41,148 nt of DNA, from contig JAFMHF010000009.1 of assembly GCA_017854655.1 (NCBI GenBank), forward strand, positions 1-41,148, in the 5' to 3' direction. Below, in pieces: positions 1 to 11,521 of this stretch. Origin of the DNA: Puniceicoccaceae bacterium. Its GTDB lineage: Bacteria; Verrucomicrobiota; Verrucomicrobiia; Opitutales; Coraliomargaritaceae. The notes beneath the pieces are model-generated. The model did not search any database and was not told the origin of the DNA. It was given only the letters and a program-made list of their open reading frames with translations. Numbering within the stretch: the first letter of the stretch is position 1; every line of letters begins with the position of its first letter. Both the position numbers and the translations under genes were made by a program.

Positions 1-57
1 GAGGGCGAGTCGCCCACATTCAATCTGTGTTAGTGTAAATGAGGGCGAGTCGCCCTC
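1..57. repeat. Direct repeat of palindromic unit GAGGGCGAGTCGCCC(TC), copies at 1-15 and 41-57
   Basis: Identical 15-mer gagggcgagtcgccc at 1-15 and 41-55. The second copy completes the palindrome GAGGGC-GAGTC-GCCCTC. The array may extend left of the window. Confidence 0.7.
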
Positions 58-86
58 CCTCCTTTGCCCGCCAATTAACTATAACC

Positions 87-116
87 AAAAAAGCCCTGCT
101 AAAATCTAGCAGGGCT
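87..116 (-). terminator. Rho-independent terminator downstream of acs
   Basis: 11-bp stem aagccctgcta/tagcagggctt with loop aaatc. The minus-strand T-run comes from + strand aaaaaa at 87-92. Confidence 0.85.
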
Positions 117-141
117 TGTCAGTTTTTAAATCGAACAGAAG

Positions 142-2112
142 TTACTGACTCATTGCAATATACTGTGCCTGCAAAGCCTCTACCACGCTCGGATCGGCCA
201 GTGTGGTAGTATTGCCCAATTCTTTACCCTCTGCAATGTCACGCAAAATACGCCGCATAATCTTACCGGAGCGTGTCTTCGGCAGATCCGACGAGAACAA
301 GATGCGCTCAGGACGAGCAAATTTACCGATACTCTTATCGATCATAGTGACGAGTTCCTTGCGCAAGTGATCATCATAATCACGGCCGTCAATCACAGTC
401 ACAAAAGCGATCAGGCCTTGGCCCTTAATCTCATGCGGCACACCCACCACTGCAGACTCTGCAACATCTGGATGCTCGACAAAAACGCTTTCCAGCTCAG
501 CAGTGCCAATACGGTGCCCCGATACGTTGACCACGTCATCCACTCGACCTGTAATCCAGATGTAGCCATCTTCGTCGCGACGGGCGCCATCACCAGGGAA
601 ATAGTATTGCCCACCCCACTTGCACCAGTACGCCTCCTTAAAGCGCTGCGGATCACCATAAATCCCTCGCAACATCCCCGGCCATGGTTGCTTAATTGCC
701 AAAATGCCCACATCGACTTCCTCTCCGTCATCGGTAAGAATCGCAGTCTCGATGCCGAAAAAAGGCAGCGTCGCGCAGCCTGGCTTGGTCGGTGTTGCGC
801 CTGGCATCGGCGTAAGCATATGCCCACCAGTCTCAGTCTGCCACCACGTATCTACAATCGGGCAACGTTCGCCTCCGATCATTTTGTGATACCACATCCA
901 TGCTTCTGGATTGATTGGCTCACCCACTGTTCCTAGTAAACGCAAGGAAGATAGGTCGCGATCGACCAGCCATTTGTCGCCCCATTTCATAAAGGCACGA
1001 ATCGCTGTCGGTGCGGTGTAGAAAATCGAGACTTTATACTTTTCTATAATCTCCCAGAAGCGCCCTTCATCTGGGTGATTGGGTGCACCTTCATACATCA
1101 CCTGCGTGGCGCAATTCTGCATGATGCCGTATATTATATATGTGTGTCCGGTGATCCAACCGACATCCGCAGTACACCAGTACACATCGTCCGGCTTCAA
1201 ATCGAACACATATTTTGAGGTCAGATAACTGAACACCTGATAACCTGCAGTGGTGTGCATCACGCCCTTGGGTTTACCGGTGGTGCCGCTGGTATACAGC
1301 AAAAACAGCAGATCTTCTGCTTCCATCTCTTCAGCAGGACAATCCACACTCATCGCTGCGACCTCTTCATGGTACCAATAATCACGCCCATCCTGCATCG
1401 GACAATCGATCGGATGTGCTTCACCACGCTGCACCACGATCACATCTTTGATGCACTGACAATTCTCAACGCCCTCATCGACGATCTTCTTTAATTCTAA
1501 AATCTTACCACGGCGATAGCCGCCATCCGCAGTGATCACCATACGCGTCTCACTATCGAGTACACGATCGCGAATGGCGTCCGCAGAGAAGCCCGCAAAA
1601 ATGACTGAGTGCACCGCACCAATGCGCGCACAAGCCAGCACAGACACCGCCAACTCAGGAATCATCGGCAGGTAAATCCCAATACGATCCCCTTTTTGCA
1701 CGCCCTTGGCTTTCATCGCATTGGCCAAGCGACAGACTTCTTCATGCAACTGTGCATAGCTGATCGCACGTATGTCGCCTGGTTCGCCTTCCCAGTGAAT
1801 CGCGATTTTCTCGCCCCGACCTTCATTGATATGACGATCGAGACAGTTGTAGGAAAGGTTGGTGCGACTACCATCAAACCACTTATAGCACGGCGCTTCG
1901 GAAGCATCGAGCACGGTATCCCACTTTTTAAACCAATGCAGATCCTCTGCAGCTTCTGCCCAAAAGGCCTCGGGATCCTTGATGCTCTTATGGTACAGCG
2001 CCGTGTAGGCCTCCATACTGCCAATGTGGGCATTTTCTGAAAAAGCCGCAAGCGGGGCAAATTTTCGATTCTCGTGGGATACGGATTCCATTGAAGAAGG
2101 GTCAGTCGACAT
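142..2112 (-). CDS. acs: Acetyl-CoA synthetase (AMP-forming)
   Basis: 656 aa; LLYTSGTTGKPKGVMHT AMP-binding motif, TWWQTETGG, C-terminal PKTRSGKIMRRILR (acetylatable Lys). Confidence 0.97.
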   Translation of the reverse strand: MSTDPSSMESVSHENRKFAPLAAFSENAHIGSMEAYTALYHKSIKDPEAFWAEAAEDLHWFKKWDTVLDASEAPCYKWFDGSRTNLSYNCLDRHINEGRGEKIAIHWEGEPGDIRAISYAQLHEEVCRLANAMKAKGVQKGDRIGIYLPMIPELAVSVLACARIGAVHSVIFAGFSADAIRDRVLDSETRMVITADGGYRRGKILELKKIVDEGVENCQCIKDVIVVQRGEAHPIDCPMQDGRDYWYHEEVAAMSVDCPAEEMEAEDLLFLLYTSGTTGKPKGVMHTTAGYQVFSYLTSKYVFDLKPDDVYWCTADVGWITGHTYIIYGIMQNCATQVMYEGAPNHPDEGRFWEIIEKYKVSIFYTAPTAIRAFMKWGDKWLVDRDLSSLRLLGTVGEPINPEAWMWYHKMIGGERCPIVDTWWQTETGGHMLTPMPGATPTKPGCATLPFFGIETAILTDDGEEVDVGILAIKQPWPGMLRGIYGDPQRFKEAYWCKWGGQYYFPGDGARRDEDGYIWITGRVDDVVNVSGHRIGTAELESVFVEHPDVAESAVVGVPHEIKGQGLIAFVTVIDGRDYDDHLRKELVTMIDKSIGKFARPERILFSSDLPKTRSGKIMRRILRDIAEGKELGNTTTLADPSVVEALQAQYIAMSQ

Positions 2113-2325
2113 AGTAAGGTGGTATTAGAGGTGAGACTTGCAGTGGCACTGAGGTAGCAACATAGTGTAGCTCACAGAGGCTTACCACCCAATGAAACAG
2201 CAATCTAAGGTCAATGACTTTCGCTTTACTAAAACGGAATTTCAGACTTTCTCGAAAGCTATTGACAAGCCCACCTGCGCTGAGCATCAAAACCTGCTCT
2301 TCGCGTTAAAATGACGCCTTTCGAT

Positions 2326-4103
<1,778 letters not shown>

Positions 4104-4126
4104 GACTTCGTTACCAACAAATTTCT

Positions 4127-4163
4127 GAATGCCGCAATCCTTCGTTTGCGGCATTCTTTGTTT
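4127..4163 (+). terminator. Rho-independent terminator after the 591-aa ORF
   Basis: Perfect 11-bp stem gaatgccgcaa/ttgcggcattc followed by tttgttt. Confidence 0.85.
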
Positions 4164-4195
4164 ACAGATATCCATTCAACTTTTTATCTTCTGTC

Positions 4196-4957
4196 ATGCT
4201 CTCAGTCCGAATCATTCCTTGCTTAGATGTTCATGAAGGTCGCGTTGTCAAAGGCGTCAACTTCGTCAATTTGATCGACGCGGGTGATCCCGTCGAGCAA
4301 GCCAAAGCTTACGAGCTGCAAGGTGCCGATGAACTCGTGTTCCTCGATATCACTGCTTCCAGCGACGAGCGCAATACTATGATCGACGTCGTCAAGCGCA
4401 CTGCCGACCAGTGCTTTATGCCACTCACTGTCGGTGGCGGACTGCGCAACGTCGAAAATATTCGCGATATGCTCAATGCTGGAGCGGACAAAGTCAGCCT
4501 TAACACTGCAGCCATCATCAATCCGGATCTCATTCACGAAGCATCCTCCAAGTTCGGTAACCAGTGCATCGTCGTCGCAATCGATGCCAAACGTGTCAAA
4601 GGCGAAGATCGCTGGGAAGTTTACACCCATGGCGGGCGTAATAACACAGGACTCGACGCAGTCGAATGGGCCAAAAAAGTCGTCGCACTTGGAGCAGGCG
4701 AGATTCTCCTGACCAGTATGGACTCTGACGGCACCAAGGCGGGATTTGACAACGTGCTCAATCGCGCCGTCAGCGAAGCCGTCGAAGTGCCCGTCATCGC
4801 CTCTGGTGGCGCAGGTACGCTCGATCACCTTGCTGATGCCATCGACAAAGGTAAAACCAGCGCGGTACTCGCGGCCTCGATCTTTCACTTTGGTACCTTC
4901 ACGATTCGCCAAGCTAAACAGCATCTGCAGAGCCGCGGGCTACCCGTGCGACTATAA
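4196..4957 (+). CDS. hisF: Imidazole glycerol phosphate synthase subunit HisF
   Basis: 253 aa; [44 protein letters not shown]. Confidence 0.97.
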   Translation: MLSVRIIPCLDVHEGRVVKGVNFVNLIDAGDPVEQAKAYELQGADELVFLDITASSDERNTMIDVVKRTADQCFMPLTVGGGLRNVENIRDMLNAGADKVSLNTAAIINPDLIHEASSKFGNQCIVVAIDAKRVKGEDRWEVYTHGGRNNTGLDAVEWAKKVVALGAGEILLTSMDSDGTKAGFDNVLNRAVSEAVEVPVIASGGAGTLDHLADAIDKGKTSAVLAASIFHFGTFTIRQAKQHLQSRGLPVRL

Positions 4958-4964
4958 ATTCATT

Positions 4965-5035
4965 GCGGCATAAACCCGCTCGCTACAAACTCTAGCAGTT
5001 GGGGAAACTCATAGCGACTGGTTTACGCCAGCCGG
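4965..5035. repeat. REP/BIME-like pair of hairpin modules (family B), locus 1
   Basis: gcggcataaacccgctcgctac (4965-4986; reverse complement GTAGCGAGCGGGTTTATGCCGC) and atagcgactggtttacgccag (5011-5031), facing each other. Both match modules at 28101-28197. Confidence 0.75.
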
Positions 5036-5093
5036 AACCCTCTGCAGGTTGATTCGTCAATCAAATGATATAGACTTCACTACAACACTCCCC

Positions 5094-5987
5094 GTGAAAA
5101 TCATCGACAGCCATAGCCATTGCTACCCAGCCCAACTCGCGGCAGCTCCGCGGGCATGGGCAGAGGCTCAGGGCGAACCACACTGGGCTGAGCTCGTCGC
5201 CCCACTCGATCGCCCCTCCATTCAAGGTTGGGCGACGATCGAGCAAACTTTAGCCGCGATGGATGCCGCGGGCGTCGAACAAACCGTCTTACTCGGTTGG
5301 TATTGGCAAAACGAAGCCACCTGCCGCTGGCAAAATGGCGTGATTGCTGATTGGATACAGGCAGCACCCGAGCGCTTTATTGGCTTCGCCTCGATCCATC
5401 CGGGTGGCACCGCAGCGTCAGTCATCGCTCAATGCGAAGATGCGCTCAGTCTCGGGCTGCGCGGCGCGGGCGAGCTGCACCCAGGCATTCAGAATTTCGA
5501 CTCCAGCAGCATAGGCTGGCAGGCACTCGCGGATTGGTGCGTCGCGCACGACTGGCCGATCAATCTACACGCCACCGAAGCCGTGGGTCACCAGCACCCA
5601 GGCAGCGTGCCTACCCCGCTCAACGATTTTTTGCACATGGCTGAAGCGCACCCACAGTTAAAACTGATACTCGCACATTGGGGCGGAGGCCTAGCCTTCT
5701 TCGAGCTCAATCCACGCCTGCGACAAGCATTGAAAAATGTTTACTACGACACTTCTGCCACGCCCTTGCTCTACGAGCCATCGATCTTTCGACGGCTAAT
5801 CGAAATCGTCGGCGCAGAAAAGATCCTATTCGGCTCAGACTTCCCGCTGCGAGTGTATCCGCGCGCACAAAAGACGCCCGACTTCAGCACGTTCATCGAA
5901 ACGATACAAAACCAAGCAGACTTAAACCCCGACGAGTTTGCTGCGATCATGCAACACAACATGCAGCGCTTACTCGGCAAAGCGTAA
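5094..5987 (+). CDS. Amidohydrolase (amidohydrolase_2 family, TIM-barrel metal-dependent hydrolase)
   Basis: IIDSHSHCYP metal motif, INLHATE, LILAHWGGG, ILFGSDFPLR. Start probably GTG 5094 (MKIIDSHSHC); the track extends to TTG 5049. Confidence 0.88.
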   Translation: MKIIDSHSHCYPAQLAAAPRAWAEAQGEPHWAELVAPLDRPSIQGWATIEQTLAAMDAAGVEQTVLLGWYWQNEATCRWQNGVIADWIQAAPERFIGFASIHPGGTAASVIAQCEDALSLGLRGAGELHPGIQNFDSSSIGWQALADWCVAHDWPINLHATEAVGHQHPGSVPTPLNDFLHMAEAHPQLKLILAHWGGGLAFFELNPRLRQALKNVYYDTSATPLLYEPSIFRRLIEIVGAEKILFGSDFPLRVYPRAQKTPDFSTFIETIQNQADLNPDEFAAIMQHNMQRLLGKA

Positions 5988-6010
5988 GGCGCTCCTTGCC
6001 GCGCTAATCG

Positions 6011-6094
6011 TTGGAGGGATTGCTCCGCTTTTGCCGCGCCTCTAGTGCAATCGCGCAAAATGTCAGCGGCGACGACGGAGCGTTGCCCTCACAA
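6011..6094. repeat. Imperfect inverted repeat (family A stem-loop) between convergent genes
   Basis: Left arm ttggagggattgctccgcttttgcc; right arm ggcgacgacggagcgttgccctcacaa pairs imperfectly with it and resembles the right arm at 14053-14077. Confidence 0.55.
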
Positions 6095-6115
6095 ACCCAA
6101 GCACCCGCACCAAAC

Positions 6116-7057
6116 CTATCCCTCCGACAAGACCTTATCGAAATAAGCAATCGTCGGCTTTAAGCCTTCGTCCAGCGATACCTTCGGCTCCCAACCAAGC
6201 ACCTTTTGTGCCTGACGAATATCCGGCTGGCGCTGCTTTGGATCGTCTGATGGCAAGGCTTCGTGGATAATTTTCGATTGACTGCCCGTTTGAGCGATCA
6301 CCTTTTGCGCCAGCTCCAGAATAGTAAACTCGCCGGGATTGCCGATATTCATCGGGCCAATCACTTCGTCTTGATTCATTAGGCGCACAAAGCCTTCAAT
6401 CAAGTCGTCACAATAACAGAAGGAGCGCGTTTGAAGCCCCTCGCCGTAAATCGTAATGTCGTGCCCCTGCAGTGCCTGCACGATGAAATTTGAGACGACG
6501 CGTCCATCATCTGGGCACATGCGCGGGCCATACGTGTTGAAGATACGAACAATGCGAATATCGACACCGTTCTGGCGGTGATAATCCATAAACAAAGTCT
6601 CGGCGGCACGCTTGCCCTCGTCATAGCACGAGCGAATGCCGATCGGATTGACGTTGCCCCAATAGGACTCTGGTTGTGGATGCATCGCCGGATCGGGGTC
6701 GCCATACACCTCAGAGGTAGACGCTTGAAAAACACGCGCATTCACGCGCTTCGCAGAGCCGAGGCAATTGATCGCGCCCATGACCGACGTCTTAATCGTC
6801 TTGATCGGGTTGTGCTGGTAATGCACCGGCGAAGCTGGGCAAGCGAGATTGTAAATCTGATCGACTTCGACTTTAAACGGGTCCGTCACATCATGCCGCA
6901 TCAGCTCAAACATCGGGTTTGCCATCAGATGCTGCACATTGCGTTTACGTCCCGTAAAGAAGTTATCCATACAAATGACTTCATGCCCTTCACCCAACAG
7001 ACGGTCACACAAATGACTACCAAGAAACCCGGCACCTCCAGTAATTAAAATACGCAT
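6116..7057 (-). CDS. UDP-glucuronate decarboxylase (UXS-type, extended SDR)
   Basis: 313 aa; [41 protein letters not shown] (YxxxK), [10 protein letters not shown]. Confidence 0.95.
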   Translation of the reverse strand: MRILITGGAGFLGSHLCDRLLGEGHEVICMDNFFTGRKRNVQHLMANPMFELMRHDVTDPFKVEVDQIYNLACPASPVHYQHNPIKTIKTSVMGAINCLGSAKRVNARVFQASTSEVYGDPDPAMHPQPESYWGNVNPIGIRSCYDEGKRAAETLFMDYHRQNGVDIRIVRIFNTYGPRMCPDDGRVVSNFIVQALQGHDITIYGEGLQTRSFCYCDDLIEGFVRLMNQDEVIGPMNIGNPGEFTILELAQKVIAQTGSQSKIIHEALPSDDPKQRQPDIRQAQKVLGWEPKVSLDEGLKPTIAYFDKVLSEG

Positions 7058-7111
7058 AGTTAAATCAAGTTGTGATTATAAGAAATTTACGAACAATAAA
7101 TACCTGACACT

Positions 7112-7945
7112 ATGAAATGTTCATATTTATGCGCGCTTGCTCTTGCTCTCGGTTTTCTGGTGCCCTCCTCAGTTGTCGCTCAGACAGAAGCGACAGTCGC
7201 GCCCGAAGTGGTAGCCACTTTTCGTCCGCAGCTCAGCGATACAACCAGTAAGCAGCTAATTAAGAATTACCTCGCGGTCTCTGGAGGTAAGCAAGCTTAC
7301 ATCAAACTAAAAAATGTCATAGCCACCGGCAGTATTGTCGAGGCTGGGAAGTTAAAATCCTTCCGCCTAATCGAAACACAGGATGGCCGCCGCCAACTCA
7401 CCTACACATGGAAGCACCTCGGCCGTACCTACAAGACGCTATATTCATTCGATGGTGTGCACACCTGGCAACAGCAACTCCTGCCAAAAGAGGAACACCC
7501 TGAGCTATTCAGTGGTCGTGACGCCATACACTTTGCGCATCAGCATTGGCTAATCCAACCCTTCGTCGAACCTCTCATAGCCGACTATGTATTTAAATAT
7601 CAAGGCATGTCCAAAGTTGCGGGCCGCCCTGCCTACATTATTACTGTCTATGGAAAAAATAATATACGCAGCTGGTTTTATTTTGATAAAGAAAAGCATC
7701 TACTCACCCGATGGGGCGGCAAAGGAACGATCGCTGGAATCGAGGAATATATGGACTACCGCGCCACACGATTCGCGGCAGTCAACGGCGTGCTCCTGCC
7801 TAAACAAATCGAACTTCTCGCCGAAAACTCTCCATTCGGCACAATCACCTTCGAAACCATCAGCGCCAATCAACCGATCGACTCGCAAATCTTCTCCATG
7901 CCACCGAGCACCATCCCGACGCTTCGGCAGAAGATCGCTCGCTAG
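7112..7945 (+). CDS. Exported protein, LolA/outer-membrane lipoprotein-sorting-like
   Basis: Signal peptide MKCSYLCALALALGFLVPSSVVAQ; beta-rich body with NYLAVSGGKQAYIKLKNV and IEEYMDYR..NGVLLPKQI. Confidence 0.65.
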   Translation: MKCSYLCALALALGFLVPSSVVAQTEATVAPEVVATFRPQLSDTTSKQLIKNYLAVSGGKQAYIKLKNVIATGSIVEAGKLKSFRLIETQDGRRQLTYTWKHLGRTYKTLYSFDGVHTWQQQLLPKEEHPELFSGRDAIHFAHQHWLIQPFVEPLIADYVFKYQGMSKVAGRPAYIITVYGKNNIRSWFYFDKEKHLLTRWGGKGTIAGIEEYMDYRATRFAAVNGVLLPKQIELLAENSPFGTITFETISANQPIDSQIFSMPPSTIPTLRQKIAR

Positions 7946-8019
7946 TTGAATCGCGCAAACCTCACCTTGCCATCGCCAAGGCTTGACCTCTTCGCTTCAT
8001 TTGTCAGCCATGACGGGCG

Positions 8020-10353
8020 ATGCATATTGATCCAACCGCCCGAACTGTTCGCCTAAGTGTGCGCGAACTCGCCACCTTTCGTCAGGTGCCGTCGAGCGGA
8101 GGGCATGGAACTACATCTTGGCGTGCCGCAGTCGGCCAACAATGGCACACCACCGCCGCCCATCAAACGCGCGAAATTCACGCCGACGTGCGCTTCGAAG
8201 TGCCACTCAAGGCAAAGTGGCTTTACCGCGACTGGTGCTTTGAAATCCAGGGGCGTATTGATCAACTCATTCCTGAGCAGAATCAGTTATGTATTCGTGA
8301 AGTTAAGACTGTGCGTAATGGCGTGCCCGCCAGTTCGGAAGAACTCGCCAGTCGCTATCCCGATTATTTCGCCCAAGCCGCGATCTACCTAGGCCTCGCA
8401 CGGGTACTCCCTGAGTATGCCGACACCACGCTCCGTGCGGAGCTCTACTTTATCGAAATCGAGACTGGTGGCGTTCAAATCGTGCCGCTCACCGAAGCTG
8501 ACGAGCGCGCCTTTAATAGCCAACTCGATACGCTTCTTCCTTTCCTCGAAGATCGGCGCACTAGCCAACTTCGACTACAAGGAGTCGAACTGCAGCCTGC
8601 ATTTGAAACTTTGCGCGAAGGTCAGGCTGAGCTACTCACCACGCTCGACCATGCCACCCTAAAAAGCAAAACCGTGCTCCTCGAAGCGCCCACTGGTTTT
8701 GGCAAAACCGGCATTGTGCTCGAACATATGCTACGTCAAATGCAGAACGGTGTCTATGATCGTGCGATCTACTTGACCAGTAAATCAACAGGTCAGCTCG
8801 AAACGATTCGCCAACTCCGCAGTATGATCGGCGACAATTTACGCTACATTCAGATGCGCAACCGCACGGAACATCGCATCGAAAGCGCCGCCCACACCTG
8901 TACTGGCGATGAGCATTGCAATGAACGGATCGGACAAAGCTGGCGGGCCGCTGCCATCAACCCACCGGATCTGTTCGAACACGGCACTCTGAGCCTCAAT
9001 CGCAGTAAAGAGCTCGGCGAGTCCACTGGTGTCTGTCCCTATGCGCTAACCAAGGGCTGCTTGCCATTCGCCGAGGTCTGGATCGCTGATACCAACTATG
9101 TATTTTCGCCCTCTAGTCGGGCTGTTTTTCTTGAGCAGCATGGGTTTGATCCCGCCAAGACATTACTCATCGTCGACGAAGCGCACAATCTTCCCGACCG
9201 CGCGGCCGATGCATTGAGTGTCGAACTCAGTGCAACCGACCTACTCTTCGCGCTCGAAGAACTACGCAGCGCAGGGGCATCACACCATCTTCTCAGTATA
9301 GGCGAAGAGCTCATCCGCTGCCTTGAATTATTGACCACCAATGAGCCACTCCCCCCTGCTACGCTCTGCGAAATGCTCGACTTGTGCGAAGATTTTACGC
9401 AGCAACTCAAAGACGCCCATTTCGATCACACAACCACCGCCCCGTTTGCCATCGACATCGCTTGGCGTATTCCCGATTTAGCACAACGCCTTGCCGAGCC
9501 TGCGCATCAATGGCTGCACTGGTCACCTTCGAAAGGCACGCTCCGAGCCACTAGTCTGAATGCCAGCAACTGGATCGCAGACTGCGTCGCACCCTTCGGT
9601 GGCAGCATCTTAATGTCTGCCACGCTCACGCCAATCCAGAGTTTCCGTGAGCACTGTGGCCTGACCGCAGAAAATGCCACACTCGCGCTAGGCCATGCTC
9701 CGTGGCGCGAAGACGCCTATCACGTTGCCATCGATACTCGTGTCGATACTCGTTATAAGCAACGCGACAAGTATTACGAAACTACCGCACGCACGATCGC
9801 CGCACTGATCGCTCAAAGCCCTAGTGTACCCGTCGCTGTTTTTTTTGCCTCCTATCTTTACGCCGAAAATATCAAATCCTATCTCGACGCACTCAATCCT
9901 GGGGCACGCGTTCAAGTGCAACCGCGAGGTGTCGATCTAGCCGAGCAAGAAACCTTTATCGACCAAGGCCTGCTGATGGCCGACGCCCTCTTTCTTATTT
10001 TAGGCTCCAGCTATGCCGAAGGCGTCGACAAGCTTGGCGGACGAATCGACATCGCGATGGTGGTCGGTCCCGCGCTACCAGAAGTCAACGCCATCCAAGA
10101 CGCCAAGATGGACATTCATCCTAGCACCGAGAGAGACGCGGCCTTCACAGATATTTATATTATCCCCGCCATGCGCCGCATCCACCAAGCCCTCGGTCGT
10201 ATCGTCCGCGCTCCTGGGCAACGCGCCAAAGTGTTACTCCATGGCAAACGCTACAACCAATCCGCCTACCACCAACAGCTCGCTCCCGAATATCTTCAGG
10301 CCACCACGATCACCAGCGACAACGAGTTACTGGAGTGGCTCCAACAAAGCTAG
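8020..10353 (+). CDS. PD-(D/E)XK nuclease-DinG/XPD (Rad3-like) Fe-S helicase fusion
   Basis: 777 aa. N-terminal GRIDQL...LCIREVKT (Cas4/RecB-like D, ExK); Walker A EAPTGFGKT; VDEAH box; Fe-S Cys candidates CTGDEHC..GVCPYALTKGC; motif VI QALGRIVR. Confidence 0.88.
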   Translation: MHIDPTARTVRLSVRELATFRQVPSSGGHGTTSWRAAVGQQWHTTAAHQTREIHADVRFEVPLKAKWLYRDWCFEIQGRIDQLIPEQNQLCIREVKTVRNGVPASSEELASRYPDYFAQAAIYLGLARVLPEYADTTLRAELYFIEIETGGVQIVPLTEADERAFNSQLDTLLPFLEDRRTSQLRLQGVELQPAFETLREGQAELLTTLDHATLKSKTVLLEAPTGFGKTGIVLEHMLRQMQNGVYDRAIYLTSKSTGQLETIRQLRSMIGDNLRYIQMRNRTEHRIESAAHTCTGDEHCNERIGQSWRAAAINPPDLFEHGTLSLNRSKELGESTGVCPYALTKGCLPFAEVWIADTNYVFSPSSRAVFLEQHGFDPAKTLLIVDEAHNLPDRAADALSVELSATDLLFALEELRSAGASHHLLSIGEELIRCLELLTTNEPLPPATLCEMLDLCEDFTQQLKDAHFDHTTTAPFAIDIAWRIPDLAQRLAEPAHQWLHWSPSKGTLRATSLNASNWIADCVAPFGGSILMSATLTPIQSFREHCGLTAENATLALGHAPWREDAYHVAIDTRVDTRYKQRDKYYETTARTIAALIAQSPSVPVAVFFASYLYAENIKSYLDALNPGARVQVQPRGVDLAEQETFIDQGLLMADALFLILGSSYAEGVDKLGGRIDIAMVVGPALPEVNAIQDAKMDIHPSTERDAAFTDIYIIPAMRRIHQALGRIVRAPGQRAKVLLHGKRYNQSAYHQQLAPEYLQATTITSDNELLEWLQQS

Positions 10354-10461
10354 TGCGCTTTGGCCTAAGCGGATCATACCACGCCTCAAACTCGAATAAT
10401 CGTATTGCTTGTTCAGGCAAAACTGCTTTGTTCGTCGATTCTCGAGAATGCGGAACGATAT

Positions 10462-10535
10462 GTGGGCGTAGCTCAGCTGGATAGAGCATCGGTTTTCTAA
10501 ACCGAGGGTCCCGGGTTCGAGTCCCGGCGCCCATA
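10462..10535 (+). tRNA. tRNA-Arg (anticodon TCT)
   Basis: Cloverleaf read by hand: acceptor GTGGGCG/CGCCCAT, D stem GCTC/GAGC, anticodon stem TCGGT/ACCGA with loop TTTCTAA (anticodon TCT at 10496-10498), T arm CCGGG-TTCGAGT-CCCGG; no encoded CCA. Confidence 0.96.
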
Positions 10536-10612
10536 CGTTCCGATGTGCTAGTGATAATATAATTATCCCTTGAAACTTTCCCAGCTAGACTAGAAAAAGT
10601 GCCTGCTAGCCG

Positions 10613-11317
10613 CTACTCGAGTGACTGCTTCTTGTGCGAAACGGCGGTCCAATCGAGGCCACCTTTAGATTTGACGACGCCCTTTTCGAAGGCGAATCGC
10701 ACCAGACTCGCTTCGTCGCTGATCTTGAGTCGCTTCATCACATTGTGCTTATGGCGACGAATAGTGAACTCACTAATACCCAATATGTCACCCGCACTCA
10801 CATGGTCATGGCCTTGCGCAATTAAGCGCATAACCTGCAACTCCCTATCAGACAGAACCTTGTAATAAGCATCTGGATTCTGCCACATTCCAGCAATGAC
10901 TTCTTGCGCATTCTTTGAATAGTAAATCTCCCCGGCAGAGACGTCGTTAAATGCGGTAAATAATGTCTCGAGCGACATTTCTTGCTTATGTACAAAACCA
11001 AGTATTCCACTGCGAGTGACTTCGCGAATCGTATAGTCATCGCACTCACTGGAAAGCGCTAAGATTCGAACATCTGGAGCAACCTTGAGTATGCGACGCG
11101 CTAGACTCAGGCCATCAAGTTTAGGCAGCATTAAATCCAGAACAACAAAATCGAATTTCTCCTTCTGAAACAGCTTCCATGCTGATTCGCCATCCCTTGC
11201 TTCCTTAACGTAGCTAAACTCAAATTCGCGGGATACGACACTCGCCAGCAATTCACCAACCAACTCTTCATCTTCTACAATAAGTGCCTTCATTTCAAAA
11301 AACATATAAAACCCCAA
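10613..11317 (-). CDS. NarL/LuxR-type response regulator (REC + HTH)
   Basis: IVEDEELVGELL, DFVVLDLMLPKLDGL phospho-Asp, LSDRELQVMRLIAQGHDHVSAGDILGISEFTIRRHKHNVMKRL HTH. Probable start MKALIVEDEE. Confidence 0.93.
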   Translation of the reverse strand: MGFYMFFEMKALIVEDEELVGELLASVVSREFEFSYVKEARDGESAWKLFQKEKFDFVVLDLMLPKLDGLSLARRILKVAPDVRILALSSECDDYTIREVTRSGILGFVHKQEMSLETLFTAFNDVSAGEIYYSKNAQEVIAGMWQNPDAYYKVLSDRELQVMRLIAQGHDHVSAGDILGISEFTIRRHKHNVMKRLKISDEASLVRFAFEKGVVKSKGGLDWTAVSHKKQSLE

Positions 11318-11521
11318 AATAATTACGAGATTAAATTACGTTATTTTTATCACAAAAAACTAACTGAAAAACAGGTAATTTAAATATATACATAATATAG
11401 CAGGCATTTAAGCTATAGACAATGAACAAAAGCGTTTGACATGCTTCCTAGCTTAATAAGCTAATCGCACCGACAGATTCTAAACGATTTCTAATGACAG
11501 CCAAACAGAACCAATTACACT

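Noticed and set aside
1-57. CRISPR array at left edge
   Set aside because: Repeat is only ~15-17 bp, two copies, period 40, no cas genes in the window; better described as palindromic repeat.
4223-4924. 233-aa minus ORF opposite hisF
   Set aside because: Antisense shadow of hisF; no motifs.
8020-10353. Reading the nuclease-helicase as a CRISPR type IV DinG (Csf4) or defence-island gene
   Set aside because: No Cas genes, array or defence partners nearby; neighbours are housekeeping genes and a tRNA.
10462-10535. tRNA-Arg as an integration site of a genomic island
   Set aside because: No integrase, no direct repeat of the tRNA 3' end and no foreign-looking gene cluster found in the window.
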